Shown here one piece after another: positions 17,017 through 25,206 of a stretch of DNA of 53,886 bases (positions are counted from its first letter, which is position 1; each line of letters starts with the position of its first letter). Location: contig SHNG01000085.1 in NCBI GenBank assembly GCA_004295005.1, positions 1 through 53,886 of the forward strand, written 5' to 3'. The translations under genes were made by a program, and so were the position numbers. This stretch comes from Gammaproteobacteria bacterium (GTDB taxonomy: Bacteria; Pseudomonadota; Gammaproteobacteria; Xanthomonadales; Rhodanobacteraceae). The notes beneath the pieces were generated by a model. It saw only the letters and a list, made by a program, of their open reading frames with translations, did no database searches and was not told the origin of the DNA.

Positions 17017-17571
17017 TTATGCCGATGCCTGCTGGAAATCCGTTGTGCGCACCAACGCGGCCATGCTGAACAATCCCCAGTAAATTCCGCCAAGCTGGAC
17101 CTTTTCACCCACGAAACGCCCGTAACGCTCGTCTTCCTCGCCGATGGCAACGGAACGCTGCTCGTCGGAAAAACTTCGCTGCCCCATCACTTCGTCGACC
17201 AGCAGCCCGACACTGCCGCCATGCTGGCGAACCAGCAGCACGCGCGTGGATTCGGTCATGAGCGTACGCACGCCCTCCAGGTACTGGCGCAGGTCAACCA
17301 GCGCCACCAGATTGCCGCGGACGTTGGCAACGCCCAGCATCCAGCTTTGGGTACCGGGAACCACGGTCAGGGATGGGAAGGTCAGGATTTCGTTGACTTC
17401 CGAAATGCTGCTGGCCAGATGATGGTCGCCAATGCGGAAGGCGATTCCGCGCCAGAGTCCGGGAGCCTCGATCTGTTCGGGCATGCCGGCAACGTGCGAA
17501 AGGCTGCGGCGCTCGTAGTCGGCGAGCGTTTCAAAAGGACCGAAGGGCAGTTGTTCGGGGCTGGTCGACAT
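17017..17571 (-). CDS. pilI: CheW-like coupling protein PilI
   Basis: 184 aa. Scaffold between PilJ and ChpA. CheW fold signs: GIAFRIGDHHLASSISEVNEIL, the VPGTQSWMLGVANVRGNLVALVDL block typical of CheW (usually 'RGxVVPVxDL'), and RVLLVRQHGGSVGLLVDEVMG. Placed between pilH (10 bases upstream) and pilJ (64 bases downstream), as in other Chp clusters. Confidence 0.93.
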   Translation of the reverse strand: MSTSPEQLPFGPFETLADYERRSLSHVAGMPEQIEAPGLWRGIAFRIGDHHLASSISEVNEILTFPSLTVVPGTQSWMLGVANVRGNLVALVDLRQYLEGVRTLMTESTRVLLVRQHGGSVGLLVDEVMGQRSFSDEQRSVAIGEEDERYGRFVGEKVQLGGIYWGLFSMAALVRTTDFQQASA

Positions 17572-17581
17572 GGTCTTCTGT

Positions 17582-17947
17582 TCAGCCTGGCAGCAGCGTT
17601 TCGATGCGTTGCAGCAGCGCTTTTGCGTCCACCGGCTTGGTCAGGAAATCCTTGGCGCCCTGGCGCATGCCCCAGACGCGGTCGGTTTCCATGCTCTTGG
17701 TGGTGACGATCAGGATCGGTATGTGCCCGGTCTGGCTATCCCGGCTCAGGTCGCGGGTTGCCTGGAAGCCGTTCATGCCCGGCATGATCACGTCCATGAT
17801 CACCAGGTCCGGCAACTCGCGCTTGACGCCGCTGATGCCCTCCTCGGCATTGACTGCGCTGCTGACACGGTGCCCCGCCTTTTCGAGCAGCGTGGTGAAC
17901 ACGCGCACGTCAGTCGGCGAGTCATCGATTATGAAAATGTGTGCCAT
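17582..17947 (-). CDS. pilH: Twitching motility response regulator PilH
   Basis: 121 aa, a stand-alone receiver domain. Acid pocket D8/D9, phosphoacceptor D52 in IMDVIMPGMNG, the Thr/Ser switch in LIVTTKS, and the conserved Lys in FLTKPVD near 102. PilH is thought to act on pilus retraction or as a phosphate sink alongside PilG. Lies 39 bases downstream of pilG. Confidence 0.93.
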   Translation of the reverse strand: MAHIFIIDDSPTDVRVFTTLLEKAGHRVSSAVNAEEGISGVKRELPDLVIMDVIMPGMNGFQATRDLSRDSQTGHIPILIVTTKSMETDRVWGMRQGAKDFLTKPVDAKALLQRIETLLPG

Positions 17948-17986
17948 CGCCTTGCCCCTGTGAGTCGAATGGCCACGCCAACGGAA

Positions 17987-18427
17987 TTACTTCCAGTCCA
18001 CATGGCGCCGTATCGCGCCGAGCAGTTCCTCGCGCGTGAACGGTTTGGTCAAATATTGTTCGGATCCGACAATTCGCCCGCGCGCCTTGTCGAACAATCC
18101 ATCCTTCGAAGACAGCATGATTACCGGGGTGGCTCTGAAAACCTGGTTGTTCTTGATCAACGCGCAGGTCTGATAGCCGTCCAGCCGGGGCATCATGATG
18201 TCCACGAAAATGATCTGCGGCTGCTGGTCGGAAATCTTGGCCAGCGCCTCGAAACCGTCAGTTGCGGTAACGACTTCGCAGCCTTCCTTGCGCAGCAGGG
18301 TCTCCGCCGTTCGGCGGATGGTCTTCGAATCGTCGATGACCATGACTTTGAGGCCGCTCAGGCTGCCTTGCTTGGTCTCATCCACCTGAATTGGACCCCC
18401 ACCGCTGAATGCTGAATGTTTTGGCAC
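17987..18427 (-). CDS. pilG: Twitching motility response regulator PilG
   Basis: 146 aa. Receiver domain with acid pocket D32/D33 (MVIDDSKTIRRTAETLL), phosphoacceptor D76 (FVDIMMPRLDGYQTC), the switch Ser in VIMLSSKDG, and Lys in YLTKPFTREELL. The core is almost identical to Pseudomonas PilG. The N-terminus has about 25 extra residues (rich in Gly, Ser and Gln) before the domain. First gene of the pilG-H-I-J-chpA-B-C operon and divergent from gshB. Confidence 0.95.
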   Translation of the reverse strand: MPKHSAFSGGGPIQVDETKQGSLSGLKVMVIDDSKTIRRTAETLLRKEGCEVVTATDGFEALAKISDQQPQIIFVDIMMPRLDGYQTCALIKNNQVFRATPVIMLSSKDGLFDKARGRIVGSEQYLTKPFTREELLGAIRRHVDWK

Positions 18428-18715
18428 GCAAGATCCGTGCCTACCTTGACCATGTGCGGAAGCTCCAAGGGACTTCGATGCGAACGTCGGAAGTTTCAGG
18501 GGCCAACGCGCAATGCTGCGCCAACAACGCGTCCATGCTTCTTAACCAACTCTTAGCTAATTTGTCAAGTTTGACAGCTAAGTGCTCAGAAAATCTTGGG
18601 AAGCAGGCCGCGTTTCTGCCTTCAGGTGAATCGTCGCCAGCGCTGCCAAGTGTAATATAGCTGGCAATGCGCGTGGCGACCGCCTGCGCATCCCCGCGCT
18701 TGCCGGAGAACCCGC
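18428..18715. promoter_or_regulatory. pilG-gshB divergent intergenic region with palindrome at 18552-18582
   Basis: 288 bases between the divergent starts. An interrupted palindrome lies at its middle: CTTAGC (18552-18557), 5 bases, TGTCAA (18563-18568), GT, TTGACA (18571-18576), GCTAAG (18577-18582). Each TTGACA arm could be a -35 for the gene it faces, but the matching -10 positions (TTAAGA for pilG, TCTTGG for gshB at 17 bases) are poor. A TAATAT hexamer at about 18652 is another possible -10 for gshB. I read it as a shared promoter or operator region. Confidence 0.45.
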
Positions 18716-19663
18716 ATGGTACGCAGCCTGGCCGTCCTGATGGACGCCATCGAATCCATCAAGGTTGCCAAGGACACCAGCTTCGCCTTGCTGCTCGAAG
18801 CCCAGCGACGCGGCTATCGAATCCATTACCTGACCCAGGGTGACCTCGCCATCCGCGATGGTACGCCGTGGGCGCGTCTGGCGCCGCTTGCGGTGCGGGA
18901 TGATGCCGAGGACTGGTTCACGCTCGGCGAGGCCGCCTGGACCGACTTGCGCGGCATGGACGTGATCCTTGCGCGCAAGGATCCCCCCGTCGATGCCCAA
19001 TTCATATATGACACCCAGGTGTTGCAGCTTGCCCATGATGGCGGCGCCCTTGTGGTGAACAATCCGCAGGGCCTGCGTGATGCCAATGAAAAACTGTTTG
19101 CACAACACTTCCCGCAGTGCTGCGCACCGACCGTGGTCGCACGCGGCGCAGCCGAATTGAAGGGTTTTGCCGAGCAACATGGCCGCATCGTGCTCAAGCC
19201 GCTCGACGGCATGGGCGGGCAAGGCATCTTCTCGTCCGCACACGGCGATCCGAACCTCAATGTGATCATTGAGACGCTGACCGTGAACGGCACACGCTTT
19301 GCCATGGCGCAGAAATTCATTCCGGAGATCAGTGCCGGAGACAAGCGCATCCTGATGATTGATGGAGAACCCGTCCCCTATGCGCTGGCCCGGATTCCGC
19401 AAGGCAGTGATTTCCGCGGCAACCTAGCCGCTGGCGGCCGGGGCGTCGGCATTCTCCTGTCCGAGCGCGACCGCTGGATTGCCGCACAGGTGGGCCCCGA
19501 GCTGAAACGCCGCGGCATGTTGTTCGTGGGCTTGGACGTGATCGGCGAATGGCTGACCGAGGTCAACGTCACCTCACCCACCTGCCTGCGTGAACTGGAT
19601 GCGCAATTCGGCTTGAATATCGCTGCCACCCTGTTTGACGTCATTGAATCCCGACTGTCGTGA
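18716..19663 (+). CDS. gshB: Glutathione synthetase
   Basis: 315 aa, normal length. ATP-grasp ligase that joins gamma-glutamylcysteine and glycine. Motifs: MDAIESIKVAKDTSFALL at the N-terminus, RKDPPVDAQFIYDTQ, NNPQGLRDANEKL, ATP-site KPLDGMGGQGIF, KRILMIDGEP and ARIPQGSDFRGNLAAGG, and metal-binding EVNVTSPT near the C-terminus. Its TGA overlaps the GTG of the tonB-like gene (GTGA). Immediately upstream of pilG but divergent, an arrangement common in Xanthomonadales. Confidence 0.96.
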   Translation: MVRSLAVLMDAIESIKVAKDTSFALLLEAQRRGYRIHYLTQGDLAIRDGTPWARLAPLAVRDDAEDWFTLGEAAWTDLRGMDVILARKDPPVDAQFIYDTQVLQLAHDGGALVVNNPQGLRDANEKLFAQHFPQCCAPTVVARGAAELKGFAEQHGRIVLKPLDGMGGQGIFSSAHGDPNLNVIIETLTVNGTRFAMAQKFIPEISAGDKRILMIDGEPVPYALARIPQGSDFRGNLAAGGRGVGILLSERDRWIAAQVGPELKRRGMLFVGLDVIGEWLTEVNVTSPTCLRELDAQFGLNIAATLFDVIESRLS

Positions 19664-20523
19664 GCACGTCCGCGTCCAGCCATTCTGCCGACCGCTTCGG
19701 CGTCACCTTCCTGTTTTCCGTGGTGGCCCATGCGGTGCTCGCGCTCGGCATCACTTTCAGCATCGAAAAAGCCGCGCCATCCTTGCCCGCGCTCGACGTG
19801 ATCCTGCTGCAGGCCGCCAGCGGCGAGGCGCCGGACAAGGCCGACTTCCTCGCCCAGGCCAACAACAGTGGCGGGGGCGAGTCGGAGAAAGCCAAGCGGC
19901 CGACCGATTCGCTGACCAGCAATGTACCCAAGCCCATCGCCGGCATTGCGCCGCGCCCCACCGAAAACGGCGCGCCGCGCCCATCGCCGCCGACGCAAAC
20001 GGAATTGCTGACCACGCGACAAGCCGAACGCCGCGTCGATTCCGCCCCGCAGACACCTGACACACCCGACCTGCGCGCACCCAGTGAGCGCGAAATCATC
20101 GAGCGCAAGCTGGAAATGGCCCGCCTTGCCCAGGAAATCCAGCGCGAATCCGAGCAGTACGCCAAGCGCCCCAAGCGCAAGTACATTTCCGCCAACACCA
20201 AGGAATACGCCTTTGCCAGTTACATGGCGGCCTGGGTGGCACGCATCGAGCGCATAGGCAATCTCAACTACCCCGATGAGGCGCGCCGGCGCGAGCTTCA
20301 CGGCCAGTTGGTCCTGACGGTTGGCCTCAACAAGGATGGCAGCGTCAAGAGCATCGACATCATCCAGCCCAGCGGCCACAAGGTGCTGGACGATGCCGCC
20401 ATCCGCATCGTGAATCTCGCCGCCCCGTTCAATCCGCTGCCAAAGAATTCCGAGGCCGTCGACGAACTGTTCATCACCCGAACCTGGCAGTTCCTCGAGG
20501 GCAATGTCTTGCGCAACCGCTGA
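19660..20523 (+). CDS. TonB-family energy transducer
   Basis: 287 aa from a GTG that overlaps gshB. One N-terminal TM segment (about residues 13-34), a periplasmic Pro/Gln/Thr-rich linker with a charged helix at about 145-175, and a C-terminal TonB-like domain from about 200 (YPDEARRRELHGQLVLTVGLNKDGSV... PSGHKVLDDAAIR). Role by family: transmit proton-motive energy to outer-membrane receptors. No exbB, exbD or receptor is nearby, so its partner is unknown. The gshB-tonB pairing is conserved in related genomes as far as I recall. Confidence 0.85.
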   Translation: MSTSASSHSADRFGVTFLFSVVAHAVLALGITFSIEKAAPSLPALDVILLQAASGEAPDKADFLAQANNSGGGESEKAKRPTDSLTSNVPKPIAGIAPRPTENGAPRPSPPTQTELLTTRQAERRVDSAPQTPDTPDLRAPSEREIIERKLEMARLAQEIQRESEQYAKRPKRKYISANTKEYAFASYMAAWVARIERIGNLNYPDEARRRELHGQLVLTVGLNKDGSVKSIDIIQPSGHKVLDDAAIRIVNLAAPFNPLPKNSEAVDELFITRTWQFLEGNVLRNR

Positions 20524-20559
20524 CGTCCCCGGCGACGCATCCGGCCGTACAATGGGCCC

Positions 20560-21123
20560 ATGCACGAGTCCTCCTCCCTGTCCAACCAGTTCCTGATCGC
20601 CATGCCCAGCCTGCGTGATCCGAATTTCGCCCGCAGCGTGGCCCTGGTCTGCCAGCATGGCGACGACGGTGCCATGGGCATCATGATCAACCGGCTTTCG
20701 GATTACCGGCTCGGCGATGTCCTGACACAAATGAATGTGCGCTCGGAGCTTGCCCAGGTGCTGGATGCACCGGTGCTGATCGGCGGCCCGGTGCAGCCGG
20801 AACGCGGTTTTGTCCTGCACACGCCGCACGGTGGCTGGGATTCCTCGTTCCGCATTTCCGACCAGATCAGCGTAACCACCTCGCGCGATATTCTCGAAGC
20901 CATTGCCAGCGGCAATGGTCCGTCGCACGCCATCGTGGCCCTGGGTTATTCGGGTTGGAGTCCCGGTCAGATCGAGCATGAATTGCGCGAGAACTCGTGG
21001 CTCACCGCACCGGCCGACAATGCCATCGTGTTCAGCACGCCGCTGGACGAGCGCTGGCAGGCTTCCGCTGCATTGGTGGGCGTCAACCTGACGCAGATTT
21101 CGCCCTATGCCGGCCACGCCTGA
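20560..21123 (+). CDS. yqgE: YqgE/AlgH family protein (UPF0301)
   Basis: 187 aa, normal length. Family signature LSNQFLIAMPSLRDPNFARSV at the N-terminus, GAMGIMINR, the VLIGGPVQPERGFVLH strand, and GYSGWSPGQIEHEL near the C-terminus. The molecular role of the family is unknown; it almost always sits next to ruvX, as here (3-base gap). ATG at 20560 begins the conserved region. Confidence 0.93.
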   Translation: MHESSSLSNQFLIAMPSLRDPNFARSVALVCQHGDDGAMGIMINRLSDYRLGDVLTQMNVRSELAQVLDAPVLIGGPVQPERGFVLHTPHGGWDSSFRISDQISVTTSRDILEAIASGNGPSHAIVALGYSGWSPGQIEHELRENSWLTAPADNAIVFSTPLDERWQASAALVGVNLTQISPYAGHA

Positions 21124-21126
21124 GGC

Positions 21127-21585
21127 ATGAACTCAACGCAGCCTGCCGGCTATGTCCTCGGATTCGATCTCGGCACGCGAACCATTGGCGTTGCCATCGG
21201 ACACCGCGAAACCGGCATGGCGCGCGCCTTGACCACCCTCGTCGCCCGTGCCGGTCATGCAGATTGGCCTGCCCTCGACAATCTGGTCAAGGAATGGCAA
21301 CCGGCGGCATTCGTGGTCGGACTGCCGTTGACCGGTGACGGTGGCGAGCAGGAAATGACCCGGATTGCGCGCGATTTTTCCGCAACGCTGGGTGCACGCC
21401 ACGCACGTCCGGTGCATCTGGTCGACGAACGCCACACCTCCAAGGAAGCGGCGCGCCGGTTCGCGAACCAGCGCGCGCAAGGCGCGGCAAGACGCAAGCA
21501 CGGTGCCGAGGTGGATGCGCTGGCCGCGCAAATCATCCTGGAAATCTGGTTTTCCCTTCCCGCAGACGAGCCGACGACACCATGA
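21127..21585 (+). CDS. ruvX: Putative pre-16S rRNA nuclease / Holliday-junction resolvase-like RuvX
   Basis: 152 aa. RNase H-fold YqgF family: first acidic motif LGFDLGTRTIGVAIG, VVGLPLTGDGGEQ, LVDERHTSKEA with the second acidic group, and the last Asp in HGAEVDALAAQIILE. In E. coli YqgF matures the 16S rRNA 5' end. The stop overlaps pyrB by ATGA. Confidence 0.93.
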   Translation: MNSTQPAGYVLGFDLGTRTIGVAIGHRETGMARALTTLVARAGHADWPALDNLVKEWQPAAFVVGLPLTGDGGEQEMTRIARDFSATLGARHARPVHLVDERHTSKEAARRFANQRAQGAARRKHGAEVDALAAQIILEIWFSLPADEPTTP

Positions 21586-22526
21586 GCGACCTGCAGATCG
21601 ATTCAACCGGCCGCCTGTGCCACCTGATCACCTTGCAGGGCCTTGCACGCCAGCACATCTCCGGCATGCTTGATCGGGCAGTCGAACTGCGCGAAGCCTT
21701 CAGCGCCTCCGGAAGCAGGCCGCAACTGCTTGCCGCACGAACCGTGGTCAACCTTTTTTTCGAGCCATCCACCCGCACCCGTTCCAGCTTCGAGCTGGCC
21801 GCGCGACGACTGGGTGCGAACGTGCTCAATTTCGATGTCAGCGGTTCCTCGACCAGCAAGGGCGAGACGCTGGAAGACACGCTTTCCACCCTGGAAGCCA
21901 TGCAAGCCGATGCCTTCATCGTCCGCCACAAGGATAACGGTACCCCGGAGCGACTCGCCCGCCATGCCCAGCGCGCAGCCATCCTCAATGCGGGTGATGG
22001 CAATCACGCGCATCCAACCCAGGGCCTGCTGGATGCCTTGACCATCCGTGATCGCCATCCGGACATGGGTTCCCTGAAAGTCGTGATCTGCGGCGACATC
22101 CGCCATTCACGCGTGGCGCGCTCCGACGTGCATGTGCTCATGGCCTTGGGCGTGGCCGATGTCCGCCTGTGTGGACCTGCGGCACTGATGCCGGATGCCT
22201 CGGAACTGCCGGGATGCCACCGCTTCGACAGCTTCGACGAAGCCATCGAAGGTTGCGATGTCGTCATCATGCTGCGCCTGCAGAAGGAGCGCATGGTTGC
22301 GGGACTGGCCGGAAGCGAGTCCGAATACTTCCAGCGCTTTGGCCTGAATGCCGCGCGCTTGCGGCGGGCAAACAGCGACGCCATGGTCATGCACCCGGGG
22401 CCCATGAACCGTGGCGTGGAAATCGCGCCCGAGGTGGCCGATGGCCCGCAGTCCTGCGTGCTGCGCCAGGTGGCCAATGGTGTCCCGGTGCGCATGGCCG
22501 TGCTGGCCACGCTGCTCGAAAACTGA
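21582..22526 (+). CDS. pyrB: Aspartate carbamoyltransferase catalytic subunit
   Basis: 314 aa. Transfers a carbamoyl group to aspartate in pyrimidine synthesis. Carbamoyl-phosphate motif FFEPSTRTRSSFE, then SSTSKGETLEDT, HPTQGLLDALTI, DIRHSRVARS, MLRLQKERM in the aspartate loop, and MHPGPMNRGVEI. The ruvX-pyrB order is known from other proteobacteria. No pyrC-like partner or pyrI follows; convergent with pilU, 70 bases between them. Confidence 0.96.
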   Translation: MSDLQIDSTGRLCHLITLQGLARQHISGMLDRAVELREAFSASGSRPQLLAARTVVNLFFEPSTRTRSSFELAARRLGANVLNFDVSGSSTSKGETLEDTLSTLEAMQADAFIVRHKDNGTPERLARHAQRAAILNAGDGNHAHPTQGLLDALTIRDRHPDMGSLKVVICGDIRHSRVARSDVHVLMALGVADVRLCGPAALMPDASELPGCHRFDSFDEAIEGCDVVIMLRLQKERMVAGLAGSESEYFQRFGLNAARLRRANSDAMVMHPGPMNRGVEIAPEVADGPQSCVLRQVANGVPVRMAVLATLLEN

Positions 22527-22596
22527 TCAGGCACCACCACCCATCACTGACTGTGCCATCGCGGCCCGCCTGGCCAATCCAGACGCCCGCGCGTTG

Positions 22597-23724
22597 TCAG
22601 GTTTCAATCAGCTCCACGCCATCCAGGCCCTGCGAAAGCGTGTGCGCATCACCGCCCTGGGCGAGCTTGATCTTCAGGCGCACCTCGTTGGCCGAGTCGG
22701 CATGGCGCAGTGCATCCTCGTAGGAGATTTCGCCCGCCTGGTAGAGCTCGAACAGGCTCTGGTCAAAGGTCTTCATGCCCAGGTTGGTCGACTCCTTCAT
22801 CACATCCTTGAGCTTGTGGATGTCACCCTGGCGGATGTAGTCCTGCACCAACGGGGTACCCAAAAGCACTTCGATGGCGACGCGGCGCGACTTTCCATCC
22901 GGCGTCGGAATCAGCTGCTGGGCGACCACGCCCTTCAGGTTCAGCGACAGGTCCATGAAAAGCTGTTCGCGCCTATCCTCGGCGAAGAAGTGGATGATGC
23001 GATCCATGGCCTGGTTCGCGTTGTTCGCATGCAGCGTGCACAGGCAAAGGTGGCCGGTTTCCGAGAAGTTGATCGCGTGTTCCATGGTTTCGCGGGTGCG
23101 CACCTCGCCGATCATGATCACGTCGGGCGCCTGGCGCAGGGTGTTCTTCAGCGCGTTCTCCCAGGAATCGGTATCGATGCCGAGTTCGCGCTGGGTGATG
23201 ATGCAACCCTCGTGCTTGTGCACGTATTCGATCGGATCCTCGATGGTGATGATGTGCCCGGTCGAGTTGAGGTTGCGGTAGCCCAGCATCGCCGCCAGCG
23301 AGGTCGATTTGCCGGTACCGGTGGCGCCGACGAAGATGATGATGCCGCGCTTGGTCATCGCCAGGGTCTTGATGATCGGCGGCAGGTTCAACTCATCGAC
23401 CGTGGGAATGCGGGTTTCGATGCGGCGCAACACCATGCCGACGCAGTTGCGCTGGTAGAAGCAGGAGACACGGAAGCGGCCGACCCCGGTCACGGCGATG
23501 GCGAACTGGCATTCGTGGGTCTTCTCGAACTCCTCGCGCTGCGAAGGCGTCATCACGTTGAGCACCATGTCGCGCGCCTGCTGGGGCGTGAGCGCGTTCT
23601 GGGTGATGGGCGAAATGCGACCGTGCACCTTCATCGACGGTGCCACGCCTGCGGTGATGAACAGGTCGGACGCCTTCTTGTGCACCATCAACTTGAGGAA
23701 CGAGGTGAAATCAACGCTGCTCAT
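22597..23724 (-). CDS. pilU: Type IV pilus retraction accessory ATPase PilU
   Basis: 375 aa. Secretion-type hexameric ATPase. N-terminal LMVHKKASDLFITAGVAPSMK, Walker A GATGTGKSTS, Asp box EDPIEYVHKHEGC, Walker B-region RQAPDVIMIGEVRTRETME, His box TGHLCLCTLHANNANQA. The CFYQRNCVGMVLRRIE and GRFRVS regions and the extended C-terminus match PilU rather than PilT. Strong ribosome site GGGAGAAGG 8 bases before the ATG. pilT, its usual upstream neighbour, is not here. Confidence 0.93.
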   Translation of the reverse strand: MSSVDFTSFLKLMVHKKASDLFITAGVAPSMKVHGRISPITQNALTPQQARDMVLNVMTPSQREEFEKTHECQFAIAVTGVGRFRVSCFYQRNCVGMVLRRIETRIPTVDELNLPPIIKTLAMTKRGIIIFVGATGTGKSTSLAAMLGYRNLNSTGHIITIEDPIEYVHKHEGCIITQRELGIDTDSWENALKNTLRQAPDVIMIGEVRTRETMEHAINFSETGHLCLCTLHANNANQAMDRIIHFFAEDRREQLFMDLSLNLKGVVAQQLIPTPDGKSRRVAIEVLLGTPLVQDYIRQGDIHKLKDVMKESTNLGMKTFDQSLFELYQAGEISYEDALRHADSANEVRLKIKLAQGGDAHTLSQGLDGVELIET

Positions 23725-23862
23725 GACCTTCTCCCAACGGCGGCTAGCCTGGATGCTGCCGCATCTTACACCGCAGTGCCGGCTTCGGTTGCGATCTGGC
23801 GCACGCCGCCCGCGGAGGGTGCATTTGCCGGCCGCATTGCGGCAGGACGACGCGACCGGGCC

Positions 23863-25179
23863 TCAGCGACCCCGGCCTTCGCTGTCGATCAGCGAGGTTT
23901 GCCGGGTCTCCGGCATGAACAGGTAAACCAGAAGCGAAACCGCGATGCAGGCCGTCACGTATCCAAAGTAGCCCTGCTCATGACCCATGTTCTTGAACCA
24001 GAGCGCCACGTACTCGGCGGTGCCGCCAAACAGCGACACCGTCAACGCATACGGCAGGCCGACGCCCAGCGCCCGGATCTCGACTGGGAACAGTTCGGCC
24101 TTGACCACTGCATTGATCGCCGTATAGCCGGACACGATGACCAGGGCGAGCATGATCAGCGCAAATGCCTCGAATGCGCTGCCCACCGAACCCAGGCGGC
24201 TCAGGATCGGCATGGTCAGCAGGCTGCCGAGCACACCGAAGGCGATCAGGATCGGCCGTCTGCCGACGCGGTCGGAAAGCGCACCGACCAGGGGTTGCAG
24301 GCCCATGTAGATCGTCAGTGAGGCGGCCGAAACCAGGGTGGCGGTGGCCTTGTCCATGCCGACGCTGTTGACCAGGAACTTCAGCATGTAGGTTGTATAG
24401 GTGTAGAACGCTACGGTACCGCCCAGGGTGAGTCCGACCACGGTCAGGATGGCGCGCGGATGGCGCATGAGGGCACGCAGGGAACTGGAACCTTTCTTGC
24501 GCTCGCGCGCGCGTTCGAAGGATTCGGTCTCGGCCATGTTGCGTCGAAGGTAGAGCGCGCTGATGGCACACAGGGCCCCGATGGCGAATGGAATGCGCCA
24601 GCCCCAGTCTTCCAGTTGGGCAGGCGTCAGCACCCATTGCTGAAGCACGATCAGTACCGCCAGCGCCAGCAACTGGCCAAGGATCAGGGTCACGTACTGG
24701 AAGCTCGACCAGAAGCCGCGATGCTCGCGACTGGCCATTTCGCTGAGGTAGGTGGCCGAAGTGCCGTACTCGCCGCCCACGCTCAGGCCCTGCAGCAGTC
24801 GCGCAAGCACCAGCAGGATCGGTGCCGCGACGCCAATCGTTGCGTATCCCGGAGTCACCGCGATCATCAGCGAGCCCGCGCACATCAGCGACACCGAGAG
24901 CACCAGCGCCGACTTGCGTCCGTGCCTATCGGCCCACAATCCCATCAGCCAACCGCCCAGCGGTCGCATCAGGAACCCAACGGCAAATACCGCCGCAGCG
25001 TTCAGCAACTGAGCGGTGCGATCACCTTGCGGGAAAAACGCCTTGGCGAAGTACAGTGAGAATGCGGCGTAGACGTACCAGTCGTACCACTCGACCAGAT
25101 TGCCCACGGATCCGCTGAATATGGAGCGCAGGCGCTGGCCCGGCGTGATGACTGGATTTCCTCTGGACACTTCCTGCAT
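23863..25179 (-). CDS. MFS transporter, KgtP-like (alpha-ketoglutarate/dicarboxylate:H+ symporter)
   Basis: 438 aa, about 12 membrane helices. Closely resembles E. coli KgtP along its length: SGNLVEWYDWYVYAAFSLYFA, FLMRPLGGWLMGLWADRHGRK (MFS motif A), LLQGLSVGGEYGTSATYLSE, QYVTLILGQLLAL, GALSDRVGRRP, and VKAELFPVEIRALGVGLPYA. Substrate by homology is 2-oxoglutarate or a similar acid; not proven by sequence alone. Last of a three-gene minus-strand group, 27 bases after the oxidoreductase gene. Confidence 0.85.
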   Translation of the reverse strand: MQEVSRGNPVITPGQRLRSIFSGSVGNLVEWYDWYVYAAFSLYFAKAFFPQGDRTAQLLNAAAVFAVGFLMRPLGGWLMGLWADRHGRKSALVLSVSLMCAGSLMIAVTPGYATIGVAAPILLVLARLLQGLSVGGEYGTSATYLSEMASREHRGFWSSFQYVTLILGQLLALAVLIVLQQWVLTPAQLEDWGWRIPFAIGALCAISALYLRRNMAETESFERARERKKGSSSLRALMRHPRAILTVVGLTLGGTVAFYTYTTYMLKFLVNSVGMDKATATLVSAASLTIYMGLQPLVGALSDRVGRRPILIAFGVLGSLLTMPILSRLGSVGSAFEAFALIMLALVIVSGYTAINAVVKAELFPVEIRALGVGLPYALTVSLFGGTAEYVALWFKNMGHEQGYFGYVTACIAVSLLVYLFMPETRQTSLIDSEGRGR

Positions 25180-25206
25180 GTCAGGACAACCCTCGCACGC
25201 GGGCCG

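Noticed and set aside
19378-21117. 579-codon minus-strand frame opposite tonB-like gene and yqgE
   Set aside because: Antisense shadow; the plus-strand genes have conserved motifs and overlapping starts and stops.
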